Of a stretch of DNA of 64,000 nt, positions 12,544-23,999 are shown piece after piece. Position numbers and translations under genes: made by a program. The DNA comes from Strigamia acuminata (Eukaryota > Arthropoda > Chilopoda > Geophilomorpha > Linotaeniidae). The number at the start of each line of letters is the position of its first letter. Within the stretch, counting starts at the first letter, position 1. The DNA lies in the NCBI GenBank assembly GCA_949358305.1, contig OX442315.1, positions 30,406,427 through 30,470,426 of the forward strand, in the 5' to 3' direction. The notes below the pieces were generated by a model. It worked only from the letters and a program-made list of their open reading frames with translations. It was not told the origin of the DNA and did no database searches.

Positions 12544-12605
12544 CATTTGAAAATGCATTTCACAATACATTTTACAAAATGTATTGTGAAATGCATTTTC
12601 AAATG
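12544..12605. repeat. 62-nt near-perfect palindrome (30-bp arms, 2-nt centre)
   Basis: The two arms, 12544-12573 and 12576-12605, are exact reverse complements by base-by-base pairing; the centre is AC. The arms are built from the words ATGCATTT and ACAATACATT. It sits in a longer AT-rich repeat (about 12430-12660) that shares a 24-nt block with a second copy near 29.9 kb. Confidence 0.9.
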
Positions 12606-13305
12606 CATTTTTTAAAATTGTGTTATGAAATGCATTTTTTAATGTACAAATGATACACTTAATTCCGCAAAATATATATTTTTGGAATTAGTCGCTTTAA
12701 AAATTGCAATGAATTTAATTAATGTGAAAATGGTACTAGCAGCTGTGCTTCTTGAGCATTTTATATTTTTAAAACAATATGCTCGTGATCAAGTTTGCAG
12801 TACCTGAACCTTCATCACGAATTTCATCACTATGAAATTTATCACACGGGTAGAAGTATGTGTGGATCGGATAAAGTTATTAGCCGTAGCCGTTACGAGC
12901 AACGGCGGGAGAGTATGGCGATTTAGACCATTATCGTGCACTTTAGTAAGAGATGTAAGAACAATTGATAATGATTCAGTGATTGCCCTGAGAGCTAAAA
13001 TGGTTGAACTTGGGTCGATCCTTAACGTTAGATCATAATTTTTCTACACTACTTTCTTCAGACGTTATAAAAGCACGTCAATTTAAGGATTCTCCCGGAA
13101 CAATGTATGTGTAAGAAAGGAAGAAATCTTGTTAAAAATTGAAGGTGGGAGTGTTTTATTTTGTTTCTTCGCCTTTTATGTGCGAAATTGAAAGTTTTAT
13201 CCGTTTGTTAGGCGACATTTCGGTGACGCTGATATAATTTGATTATCCTCTTTCTCTTAATCCAATTACGTGCTTTATTTTACAAACTTCCCTCTGTTTA
13301 CTCAC

Positions 13306-13355
13306 ATACTGCCGGAAGTGAGGTGGTGGTCCCTAGGGATTTGGAGTGATGTCAT
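13306..13355 (-). CDS. short candidate first exon 1F of the multi-promoter gene
   Basis: ATG, 16 codons and two bases, then a strong donor (CAGTAT|GTGAGT). The peptide is MTSLQIPRDHHLTSGS, and the junction codon with exon 2 would be Ile. The phase again matches exon 2. No earlier ATG is in frame after the upstream TAA. A 14-nt X-box-like site ends 41 bp before the ATG. The exon is short, so a chance match of phase is possible; the case rests on the strong donor and position. Confidence 0.4.
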
Positions 13356-13395
13356 GTGATAAACTGACGGTCGATTAGGAAACCGACCACTTACT

Positions 13396-13409
13396 GTTAC
13401 TATAGAAAC
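13396..13409. promoter_or_regulatory. X-box-like motif
   Basis: GTTACTATAGAAAC fits GTHNYYATRRNAAC exactly, although it differs at two places from the stricter mammalian form. It lies 41 bp upstream of the exon 1F ATG. Confidence 0.4.
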
Positions 13410-13419
13410 CGATTAAAGT

Positions 13420-15760
13420 CGTCACTGACAGAAAAGGACGGACGAGAAATCACAAAAGAAAAACACAAACAAACAAACAATGTCCCCCAACACGTGTTTT
13501 TCTTAATGTTAATTTAATTGGATAAGAAACTAATCTTGGACGCGGGGGAAATATCGGATGTCGTCTTTGATGTGCAGATTAAAGGTATAAGGTAATTACT
13601 TTTAGAACAAGCTTGTTTATAATCACAATCTTGACGATTAAAATATAGTAAAAAAAATGTTTGTTGTTTGCTCGCAGTTTCTGTCAGAATAGGCCGAGCC
13701 ATTTCCCTAATGAAGTTGTTTACTATTGATTGCATTTTCTAGGAATAGTTGTGGTAAAATGTTAGTGAGTTTTGTTGTAATGGCGTTGATCATTTGGACA
13801 GAAGCGAGTCGCATGGGACGGTATTGGCGTTTGAACAAGTTGATTAATCAGATCGGTGGCTGATTATAACGAGTTACCTAGATATTGAACTTACTGGTGA
13901 TAGAGAAATTTAAACCGATGAGCAGCAAGTTGCATTATTTTTTTGCAACTTGGATTTTGCTCAATTTTTGTTATGTTGCGGATTATACAACAGCGGAAAT
14001 AAATGTTGCTAATTTAGGAATTGTCTAATTTCTCCATTTGACATTTTGTATTTGGAAATAGTTAAAGTTACTTTGGTTAATTGATGGTACAGGGATTGAA
14101 ACTGGTTGAAGCGGGTATTGAAGAGAAGCGCGCGCACACGTTGGTTTACATGAGAACAGTGAATCTTGGACGAACACTAGTGTTCGTCCAAGAGTGAATA
14201 TTTTATTTAAATAGGATATGTAAATACACTTTCTCCCACCTATATTTAACAATAGATTCACCCCATTTACATACTGGGTCTTCTAAGTGACCCCTGGCGA
14301 TCAAACATGGCGTTGCCTCCAATTCCCCCTTTTTAAACGCCAGCTTCAACACGTTGTGAAATTGATGTGTTTTTCACATGCATCACACAAAGTTCCGTCG
14401 TTTATAATATTACGTGTGATTTTTAGACTCGGCACTCTCTTGAGATTGCTTTTGATAATATAAAAACCGTGATTAAATGCCTAATTAAATAACAACAACG
14501 CTTAAACAGCCAACTCAGTACAGATTTTTTTTTGTTATCTGCGGAATTAACGACTCCATTTATTGCCTTTTTTATGTGCTCAAATTAAAAAATAAATATA
14601 AAAATTTTAAGTTTATTGTTGCTATTGAAGTTATGCTGAGAATTTATAATCATTTTGGTCTTTTGAATCTCACAAAATGTAATTTTTTTTTAATTAGGCA
14701 CCATTTTGCCTTTTCCTGACACGAGAATGGCAAAAAAAAGCGTTTTTCTTGCAAACAGTGCCATTGAAATGTCTCAAAAGCTTCCCCTTAGCAACTGTTA
14801 ACAACACATCTGAGCATGCTCGGTTGGTGCGATGTTCTGAAAATTCTAGCCAGATGCAAATCATTTGGAAAAGTGGATTTTTTTTTTGTTGGTGAAGAAA
14901 AAAATTGTTTTAGGCAAAAATGTATTTGCTGAAACGAATTATTGATCTGATCTGGCGTAGCAAAAGTGAACCCAACGAGCTGATCCTCTTAGTTTACTTT
15001 TTTTTGTATTTTTTTTTTTGTGTTTTGGTTCAGGCTTTACAGTTATTTCATGCCGATTTTTTTATCTTGACTTTGCGAGGCCACTTATCTGTAGTGTGTT
15101 TTATTTATGGTCAAAATAAGCTGTCAGTTTGTATTGTTGCCTGAAGAACTTTGTTGTGTATTTAGTTAGTGTTGTAGTTGGTGGTAAAGTTGTGGTTTTG
15201 CACTTGTGACGGTATTAAATCAGCATTACGAGATGCACATTGGTTAAAGTATGCATTTTTGCTCATAAAAAGTGCACTTTTGTACCGGATAGGTGTGCAT
15301 CAGAAGACATACTCGTAAATCAGTTTTTTATTTATTGGTTTTTACAGTTTACGATTTTTTTCTGGTTAAAGTTAAAAATGATTTAAAGGTTGTGCGGTCA
15401 CTTAATGTGGTTTTAGTTTGTAGAACTAGCTGTTCACCCGCAGAGCCATAAATCACTCAAAACCATAGATCAAACAAATGTAAAAATACATTTTTGCATA
15501 AACCACACAAAAATGCAACCCAAATCCAAACCACACCAAACCAAAACAGAATCAAACCCAACGCCAATCCGGCCAATACCCAAACACAATCAAACCCAAA
15601 ATTTAACCAAAACCCAACGCCAATGCAGCCAATACAATTTTGGCCCAAACCAAACCAGACCAAAACCCAAATGCCACTGCAGCCACCCGCAAAGACCCGC
15701 ATAAACCCGCATAGACCCCGCATAGATCCGGCATTTTGAATAATTGTGATGAAATTACAT
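13420..15760. other. intronic stretch without recognised gene
   Basis: Assigned to introns of the multi-promoter gene. It contains the 30-nt palindrome at 14164-14193 and a C/A-rich degenerate repeat at 15480-15730 (recurring AACCCAACGCCAAT) that creates spurious proline/asparagine-rich frames. A 10-bp-arm hairpin (AATTGTGATG/CATCACAATT) lies at about 15743-15768. Confidence 0.4.
14164..14193. repeat. 30-nt perfect palindrome
   Basis: Perfect dyad with no spacer; the half-site is TCTTGGACGAACACT and the centre is ACTAGT. Surrounding sequence is not repetitive. It could be a dimeric protein-binding site or a cruciform. Confidence 0.9.
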
Positions 15761-15771
15761 CACAATTCACT

Positions 15772-16083
15772 GAATCCACGACTATTCATCGCGCGACCAT
15801 TCATCGGCGCTAAGTCATCGCGCGGCTAAGTCATCGCGCAGCCAACTCATCGCGACATAAAACGGCACTAATAATAACACTAAAACCCCAAGAAGGGCTA
15901 ACAAGGGGGGGCTGCGCCCCCCCTTGACCCCCCGCGAACCTCACCTTGCTGGTTTTTTTATGCAAACCACTTCTTTGAGCCAACTTGTCGTGAGTTGGTC
16001 ACGCGATGAGTTGGTCACGCGATGAGTTGGCCGCGCGATGACTTAGCGCCGATGAATGGTCGCGCGATGAAAAGTCGCCGTAC
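15772..16083. mobile_element. foldback / MULE-like non-autonomous DNA transposon
   Basis: About 312 bp bounded by a 9-bp direct repeat CAATTCACT (15763-15771 and 16084-16092). The terminal inverted repeats run for about 55 bp, share the core TTCATCGCGCGACCATTCAT, and continue into short tandem units containing CATCGCG. The centre carries an 11-bp-arm GC hairpin (C-A-A-G7-C ... G-C7-T-T-G). No coding capacity. A 9-bp duplication is typical of Mutator-like elements; the superfamily is inferred only from that. Confidence 0.7.
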
Positions 16084-16110
16084 CAATTCACTCAACCAAA
16101 TGTTTTTTTT

Positions 16111-16270
16111 ACCCGCTATTTTATGTTTTTACCCGCTATTTTATGTTTTTACCCGCTATTTTGTGTTTTTACCCGCTATTTTATGTTTTTACCCGCTATT
16201 TTATGTTTTTACCCGCTATTTTCCCATATTAACCCGCTATTTTCTCCGATTTACCCGCTATTTTGTTTTG
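16111..16270 (+). repeat. 20-bp minisatellite, eight units
   Basis: Units start with ACCCGCTATTTT at 16111, 16131, 16151, 16171, 16191, 16211, 16232 and 16253. The first six are almost identical with a 20-bp period; the last two are diverged and 21 bp apart. It starts 18 bp beyond the target repeat of the foldback element. Confidence 0.95.
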
Positions 16271-16501
16271 TTTTATTATGCAATCACTTTTTTCAATTTT
16301 TTGGATAAAATTACCCAAAAAAGTTTGTTTTTTTCAAATTAAACGCCAACCATAAGTCAGATCAAAAAGTTATTGCCACCATCGTTTTCAGCGGAATTTT
16401 CTACTCTGGAAACATGTTTCAAACATTTTCTTCGGTGAATTTTACAAATTTTGGGTTTTTACATGGTGAAATTTAAATTTTGCATAAATTTTTCAATCGG
16501 T

Positions 16502-16870
16502 CGCCCGCTAAGATGGCCCGAATCGGCACTTTTCCTCGCCCGAATCAAAAAGTAAAATATACAGGCTTGTGCAGAATTGTCTCCTCTTCAAAATGAGCTT
16601 AGTTCCAGAATTTTCGGACCTCATCTTGACATAGAAAACAATAAAAAACGATACGGGACGAACATTTAGGCCTGAATTTCCATTCGGGCACCCGCTAAAA
16701 TCGCCCTGAATCGGTACTTTTTTCACCCGAATGGAAATAAAAAATATACAGCCTGATGTGAAATTGTCCCCTCTTTCCAATGGTCTTGGTTTCAGAATGT
16801 ATAAATCTTTTTTCGACGTAGAAAAGGTCAAAAAACGAATCGAAGCGAACATTACAGGACTATTGGTACG
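16502..16870. repeat. diverged tandem duplication, period about 187 bp
   Basis: Two head-to-tail copies (16502-16688 and 16689-16870). Each has CCCGCTAA, then GAATCGG, then AAATATACAG in the same order. The 152-residue minus-strand open frame across it is simply the translation of the two copies and is not called a gene. Confidence 0.75.
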
Positions 16871-16883
16871 AACGGCTCCCGTC

Positions 16884-16892
16884 AGGTGGCGC
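16884..16892 (+). promoter_or_regulatory. CTCF-like core motif
   Basis: AGGTGGCGC in the context GTCAGGTGGCGCTG resembles the insect CTCF core. A second copy in the same orientation is at 17291-17299 (CCAACAGGTGGCGCC). Motif evidence only. Confidence 0.3.
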
Positions 16893-17290
16893 TGCGGTCT
16901 ACATAAATTGCCGTAATTTCGCCTTTTCTCCCTTTTAACGATAATTAATGTTTGTTTTCTCTTCATTAATAAGTAGAAAACGTAAAAATAGACCGGAATA
17001 ATCTAATTTCCAAACTGAAAAGTCGTTTTAAACAATTTATTCATCAGGTGAACATACGACGCACCGTTCTATTACATCTCACCAACATCCCACTATATAA
17101 GCCAAACTGATAGTATCTATGGTTGTACTGCTTCAGCATACTAATTGCTGAAACACTCAAATACAATGGAAATTGGTAGTTTTGATTGAAAAATCAATAG
17201 AATTTATTTAAAAAAAAAAAATGACAAAACAGGAAGTGTTGAAATTGGTGGCCATCTTGACGTTACACATTACCGGAAGATACCGCCAAC

Positions 17291-17299
17291 AGGTGGCGC
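17291..17299 (+). promoter_or_regulatory. CTCF-like core motif, second copy
   Basis: CCAACAGGTGGCGC agrees with CCASYAGRKGGC at 11 of 12 positions. Same orientation as the site at 16884. Confidence 0.3.
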
Positions 17300-17419
17300 C
17301 ACTTTCGGAAAAAAACCACAAAAAATGACGCATTTCCGGTTCCGGCATTACGAAAAAAGTTACACTTCCGGAAGTGCTAACTCTCACGCAGAGACTGACT
17401 TCTCCTCTTTAGTATGGAG

Positions 17420-20400
17420 TTTAATTTAATTAATAAAGTTCACAATAAAAAATTCTTAGGGCGTATGTTTACATGCCATGCCAAAAACAATTCACTGGAA
17501 GCAAATAATCGACCATGTGCAAGCGCATCGTGTTTGTTTAGCAACGCATATTTTCTTTGCATTTACATGCCAAAATAATCTGCATAATGCAGATCTTGAT
17601 CTGGATTATCCCGATTTTTTTCTGCCATGCAAACCTGGTGAGTTGGTTACGTGTCTTGGTTAGTTTCTTTCTTTTTTAATCTTAACATTCGTTGTGTTTA
17701 ATGCATGATGTGCTAAACATCACGACATTAGTTCTGTACTTAATTCAGGAAGCCTGAAACGAATCAAGGGTTGGTTATTAAGAATGTATAAGCTATAGGG
17801 TCTGCTAGATGTCATTTTGTGCTGAATTTATTTCTGTCTACATTTTTAATTTCATAAATTATTACACTTTATGCTTATAGTTTATTCAAAGAGGCTGATT
17901 GCGAGTCGAAAGACTTAATTTTTTTTTCCACCTCTAAATACATGCATAGTAAATGAAGAAAATTCATTTTTTATTTAAAACAGGAGAAAAACAAAATTGT
18001 TGAAAATGTTCTACGGAGGAACAATGAGCGAACAACAATCAAAAAGAAACATTTTCTTTAACACTCAACTAAATTGAGCTGCACAAGTGGCTGCTCTAAT
18101 CCACTCTGCCAATTTACAATAGCATCATCCCCAAATGCCTTTACGAGACAATTTGTGCCCCCAATTTCAGTGCAAACCATTGGCGATCATACGTCTCCCA
18201 CTACCACATCTGGATTCATTGTGCTTTTTACGTTCATATTTTCAAGAATAAATTGTAGTACTACAGTATTATCTAATTATACATCACAAATAAATATTTT
18301 TGTTAGAAATAGATTGACTATCCAGAACCGGTACCAATATCGGTGCCAGTACGGCTGTCAGTAGTAGTACCGGCCCCAATACCGGAGCTCATTTTTCATT
18401 CGGTACCGGAATCGAATATAGTACCGGAATAAAATGCCAGTACCGAATACCGGTACCATGAAAACCGCCCGGTACTGCAATCCCTAATCCTGAGACAAAA
18501 AAGACCGAGATCTCCGAGACCGAGATTACGAGACAAGCAAGATCTGGAAGTATATGCGTATTCTAACAAACTAAAACTTTTTAGATAGATGCCACGTGCT
18601 AGGTCTTTCACGAAACAAACACGTCGAATGAGATTTTAGCAAAAATTGTCCTTACATTCCCATATAACGCACGATCTATTTTCAATCGATTTGAGGAAAA
18701 AAAACTAACAGTTTACTGACTCGGCCAAACCCACTGGACAGCCCTAGGACGCCTCCATATCAACTTTTACAATTTGTTTTCTTATAGTTTAACAACATAT
18801 CATTTCTACATCAATAAAACCAAAGTTATAGGTTTGCGAATCTGCTTTGTAGTAATTAGCAAAAAAAAGTAGTCAACTCTCTGGAAATCTTACACTGAAA
18901 TATTAGAAATAGAAATTTATTGTTGTTTATTTTGGGATTTGAGTCCATAAATAATGCCTTCAAAGAATATTTGTACTATTTACCTGTGAAACAACTGCTA
19001 GAGTAAATCAGGCGACAGAAATTAGTGTTGACACCAATCCAAAAAAACTGATCGATAAAGTAACCAAGGGACCACAACGAAAGGAAATCAGTGATTTGAC
19101 TGTCGTTTTGATAGCTTATTCGAACGTGGTGGAGTTTCGAATTGCAGTAAACTGTCGAGTTTGTCAGATTATCAATAATGTGCATCATTAAGGACGTGAC
19201 CTAAAGTTACCTTAATTTTTTTTTTTTTTTTTTTTGTTAATTGTAAAGCACTTTTCAGACATGTGTGAAGTGGCACCAGAAAGTTAAAGCACACTTAAAA
19301 CAGTTGGGGCTGAATAGCTGGCACTGTACACACCAAATTGACTGAAATGATGAATTGGATTAGATTAGCTTTGCAGAAATGTGATGAGTTATAATCGAAA
19401 TTTTACAATTTTATTAAAACGGTGCATTTGGTTGATTCATTGGGGCTGAAATAAATTTTGATTGGACTCGTAGGAAGTTTTGGCACGAGTTGTAGACCAG
19501 TAAAACCATTTTTTTGCGATCAGTCCGAATCGTTTTTAGAATTGTCCCGTTAACTTTACACACCTGATTTCCAGCTGAGTGCTTTTGCCTTTAAGCGCTG
19601 TTGCAATCTGAGATGAACTCATGTGATCAGATCCCAAATAGGTTGGCAAGTAAAGCAAACAAGTTGTGGTACCGTTCAACTTGAATGTAAACATTACGTG
19701 AATAAGTTTAAAAATCACTCCCTAGAAACGGGGCTCGAATACTTAACATAATCTTCTTTAATACCACGAAAGAAAATTAGTTAAAATGATGTTCTTAATG
19801 GCTCAAATTAGTGGCTAAAAGTTGCTTTAACGACTGCCCGATGCTCTTGCTGGTTATTTTCTCATTAACTTTTTTTTCGTATCAAGCATTTTATATTTGT
19901 TAAACGTGAAATGTGATTTGGTGAGACATCACTCACATTTTTATTGATATAAATTGTCTTTTGTTGACCGAGGTCATACAAATCACATGAAAGCCTAAAG
20001 AAAGGAAGCCGTCATTTCTGTCAAATACATAACATCGTTTTACTGAGAAATTTTGGTTAGATTGACAGCGTTTGTGCTCCCTATGGGCCGAAGGTTGACT
20101 TCTGCAGCCGGCAGATTGAGAGTCCATCGGAAAAACAAAACATTTCACATAATCATTGAACTTCGGCGGCACATTTTTAAAGTTGGATAGGAAAGATGGT
20201 GGCACGAAAAATAAGCTTGAGTTCAGTGGCATTCGTAACATTATTGATGAAGTTGAGATTTTAATGCATTGCAGGGAAGTGTTGCTGCTCATAGAGTCAC
20301 TGACACTTTGCTGCAATGCTTCTGTAAAACTAGCATTTTCTTTTTAATATGTTTAATTATTTCTTTTTTGAAGCAAGGAAATGATTTTTTTAGTTGTTGT

Positions 20401-22270
20401 TGTTTTATGGAATTTTAATTTTAACTTTTATTTTTGTCTTAAACAACAAAAGATTATTTTTCAAGCTGCGTTACATTTAAATCTACACCAAGGTGAAATC
20501 ATTAGGAATGTACTGGTAAATAGAATTCGTAATAAGGATCAATGTATGCAATGTACGCAAAAATAGATAGAGATGCACAACAAAACAACAAACCCCGAGG
20601 TTCGGGGATCCAATTCTTCGAACCAATCTTGCTTTAACGGAGAAATGGAAAATGCTAGTCTATTATGGTCAATTGAATATAAAAATAAGATGAATTTGCA
20701 TCGTCATTGGTTTGTGACTACATTACAATCCAATTTAATAATATAAAGTAATTTTATTTTTATAATTATTTTAAAAGTAAAATCCATCAATTTTCGTTTT
20801 CTTTTTTTCTTCGCATATTTCATTATATTGACACCCAAACAATGTGTGCACGTATTGTACAGTACAAGTATTGTGCACGTTTGGTGCATGTTTTATGCAC
20901 GTATTGTTAACATTATTTTGAGGGGTCATTTTGACCCGTTTCTGCAGCTCTAATTGGGGGAAATTCCGGCAGTTCTAATGTTAACAACTAAATAATTCTA
21001 GCTGCAATTCGAACTAAAAACATGTTTTGTCTTGAAACTTTTTATGTAAAATTTACGACAATATTATTACATTTTCCTGATTTAAATGTTTCAATGCTTA
21101 ATTCATGTCACCAATTTTCCTTTCAGATACGTGTTTCAAATAACATTTCTGATGTCAAAAATGACAAACGTTTATTTAGCTTGCAGTACAAGCAATTGTG
21201 AGACTTGAGTAGAACTAATTCAATTTTTCAATCAGTAGTTAGAAGGCTTCAGAATATGATTTTCTGCTTATTCTAAGGTTTCTGTACGGTCGACCTTGCT
21301 TAGCTCAACGTTTTGTTGTTTGCCTACAAGTTTTTACTTGCTTATTTTTTTCTGCCTTCAAAAATGGATATTTTGATGCACTTAAAAAGACTCAAGCAGA
21401 GGCTTTTTTATCATTTTTTTTTCGTGGCAAAAGCCGATTGAAATTGTAAATAAACTCGCACAATGTTTTAAAATATTCAAATCTGCGAGCGAGGAGCTAA
21501 AAATTTAATTTTCTCAACTGAAAGAGATCATTTCATATAGACCAGTGAGGCGGATTACTGGGTTTAACTGCCTGGATACACCAATTAGTTATTTTATTCC
21601 CATTAGTTGGGCTCGGTGACGTCTTTAAGGCAATTTGTACTGATGCAGACGTGGTGTGAAGACTGGTAAAGGCAATTTTTAGTTTTCGGTTAATATTTCA
21701 TTCTCTTTGAAGACCTGTTTGCGCTCGTTCAATCTGCACTCTGTATTTTGAGTTTTCATTTCTTTACTCTTTAAAGTTGCTTGCTTTATGAACGTGAATG
21801 GTATCATTATCTTTCCTCATTAAATTTTTTTTTTCATGGAATTATTAGGTATCAAATGGTTTTACATTATTAACACATGATATTGAAATTTGACTCTTGT
21901 TACAAATTTGAATTATTAAATATTTGGAGCTTAATTAGCTTTTTTAATGGGTAATTACTAAAATGCTTCATTTTTATGGATTTTCCTATTAGGTGGTCAA
22001 AAAGTCAAGGAGGTTTGTGATTTCAGAATATTTTTAACAAGATGTTGGGTTAAAAAACTGTTGTATCTTATTTCAGTTCATAGAGATATGGCTGAGGAAA
22101 TTAAGAAAGTATACTCTTTGGTTGCTACGCAACTTGTTGCTACACTTCAACAATGCTCATCCAAATAAATAAAATGTGTAATGTGTTGCTGGGAAACAAA
22201 ATGTATTAAAAACCCAAATGAAAACATTCAAACATTATTAAAATTCAAGAAATTCAAGAAAATAATTGTA
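17420..22270. other. intronic stretch, no gene supported
   Basis: Long AT-rich stretch assigned to introns of the multi-promoter gene. Open frames at 17478-17663 (plus) and about 19933-20280 (minus, 119 codons from its first ATG) have no family signature. A transposon fragment occupies 18320-18545. Confidence 0.35.
18320..18545 (-). mobile_element. hAT-like transposon end fragment
   Basis: Read on the minus strand, a terminus-like TAGGGATTGCAGTACCGG (inner edge at 18486) leads into recurring GGTACCGG words. This resembles the ends of many hAT elements. On the other side is a short repeat of GAGACCGAGAT words. No opposite terminus was found, so it looks truncated. Confidence 0.45.
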
Positions 22271-22272
22271 CC

Positions 22273-22498
22273 GATTAAGAGTCGTCCTCGAATAGTAGCT
22301 GCGGCTGAGACACCAAGAATACCGTAATTTTGCAAAAGTACGGTATTGTTTCCGTATTTAACCTCATGAATGATGAACGTACCCTTCGTTCGTGTTCAGA
22401 CTTCGTTTGTTACATTAAACAAATATGAAAAACGAAAAACCGAAGTTGTAATTGCTGACAAAAATGGCAGTTTTGAATAAGAGCCGCGGCTCTTAATC
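22273..22498. repeat. small inverted-repeat element ending in an 18-nt palindrome
   Basis: Short inverted ends GATTAAGAG / CTCTTAATC, 226 bp apart. The right end contains the perfect palindrome TAAGAGCCGCGGCTCTTA (22478-22495). Inside is an ATACCGTA/TACGGTAT hairpin. Possibly a MITE; no target duplication identified. Confidence 0.35.
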
Positions 22499-23534
22499 AA
22501 TAAAATAAGGTAATTTAGAAATATAGCTAATTTAGAAATATATGGTAGATTTATAAACACATTTTTTCTAGACCTGCTGTATGAAAAAACTGATATCGCT
22601 GGGTTGGTGTTTATTTACGTCTGGTAAAACAAATATTAAGTTGAGTTTTTTGCCTCCGCCTGCCGGTGTTTTTTATTATTATATATTTCTTATTATTTTT
22701 GCTGTAGTGTTTGTTTTTGTCAATTTTCTGCCTGTTCTTTGTTTTTTTTTGTTTTCAAAGAAATACATATGTGTGTGTATAGAAAATTACAAATTTTTGA
22801 AATATTTCATATTCCTAGAAAATAGATGATTTTTACTTGAGTCAAGAGAATACTTTGAATTCATTTGTATTGTTATGTCAATATTGGCTTACTCGGTATT
22901 ATATACGTAGTACATTTACTTATAAATAACCAATGGTTATTTCTTAATCTAAAATTAATAATGCACATTTGTGCCTGTGTATTGTGTTGACATTCATGCA
23001 CAACTGCGGGCATAATAGATAAAGGAATTTTTTTTTAGATAAGAATAATACAACATTCACGGTAAGAATAACAACCAATCAATATTGACGGACTGAGTAA
23101 TAGAAAACCAATGATTTTCCAGTTTAATTTGTACCTACGAGTAATATTTCGTAGCAGTGGTTTTGAACTTTGATGTTTACCGACAGTCCTAGGAGAAGGA
23201 AAAAAAATTCTGGTAAACCATTCTGAAATCGAATTTCAATCAAATAAATTGCTTTTCCTGAAATACGGAAATGATTATTGCATAAATTAATAAGCAATTT
23301 TTGCTCGATCTCAATTGACTTAAATTTGAAAAACGGTTTACAGCATCTGTGGTAGATCAGGGCTGGACTGGGAACAAATTTAGTACCGGGAAATCTGGAT
23401 AGGTTGGGCCACCGGGTATGAAACAAAATTTCACGTTGTCACAGGCCACTTGGCGCTTTGAATTTGAAAATTAAAATGTTCAAAATACAGGCAGGTTCTT
23501 TTCCCTTATAAATACCCTCGTTAAGCCTATAAGT

Positions 23535-23616
23535 ATAGTGGAAAACTTATTATTCTACCGGAGCTGACACTATAACTGAAAATAGTGTCGTAGCTAATCC
23601 AGTAGTTTTCCACTAT
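23535..23616. repeat. hairpin MITE-like element
   Basis: The outer 13-bp arms ATAGTGGAAAACT and AGTTTTCCACTAT are exact inverses. An inner arm pair GACACTAT / ATAGTGTC leaves a short loop. 82 bp in all. No coding content. Confidence 0.6.
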
Positions 23617-23688
23617 TTACGTCACTGACTAAAAATCTTTCGCCGCCATTTTGAATTTTTTGCTTCATTCACGCGCGGAGCACATGTT

Positions 23689-23885
23689 CAGTGGCGGATC
23701 TAGCACCCGGCTATTGGGGCTTGAGCCCCGGGCCCCCAAATTCTAGGGGGCCTCCGAGACTCTAGGCCATGTACTAAAAAAACAAAAAAAAAGAAAAAGA
23801 AAAAAGGTCGGTATTAAAAATTTTGAGAAAGGGGCCCCGAAAAAATCTCAAGCCCCGGGCCCCCGAAAACTTAGATCCGCCCCTG
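23689..23885. mobile_element. 197-bp hAT-type non-autonomous element
   Basis: Ends CAGTGGCGGATCTAG and (inverse) CAGGGGCGGATCTAAG, flanked by an exact 8-bp target duplication CACATGTT (23681-23688 and 23886-23893). An 8-bp duplication with CAGNGGCGGATC termini is characteristic of hAT elements. The interior is GGGCCCC-rich with a purine tract and codes for nothing. Confidence 0.85.
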
Positions 23886-23999
23886 CACATGTTACAATTA
23901 ATCTAATTATTTCTGCTTTGAATTCTTTTAAATTTACAATAATAAAGTTGCAGCATTGTTTTGCAACAGTTAAAACAGAAATTCTTTTTTTTTAATTGT

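Noticed and set aside
14273-14307. ATG-led minus-strand frame (MFDRQGSLRRP) ending at a GTATGT donor
   Set aside because: Ends in phase 1, so it cannot splice in frame to the shared exon at 6.9 kb; too short to stand alone.
15457-15739. Pro/Asn- and Gly/Phe/Trp-rich frames on both strands
   Set aside because: Artefact of a C/A-rich degenerate repeat.
16022-16342. 106-residue plus-strand open frame (repeating FTRYF / LCFYP)
   Set aside because: It is the translation of the 20-bp minisatellite and transposon end.
16508-16966. 152-residue minus-strand open frame
   Set aside because: It runs through two diverged copies of a 187-bp repeat; treated as repeat, not gene.
17478-17663. 61-codon plus-strand frame with an internal GGTGAGT donor
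   Set aside because: No partner exon with matching phase found; no family recognised.
19933-20316. Minus-strand frame of up to 127 codons
   Set aside because: Upstream part needs a TTG start; from the first ATG it gives 119 residues with no recognisable domain and an equally plausible plus-strand frame. Possibly a decayed mobile-element piece.
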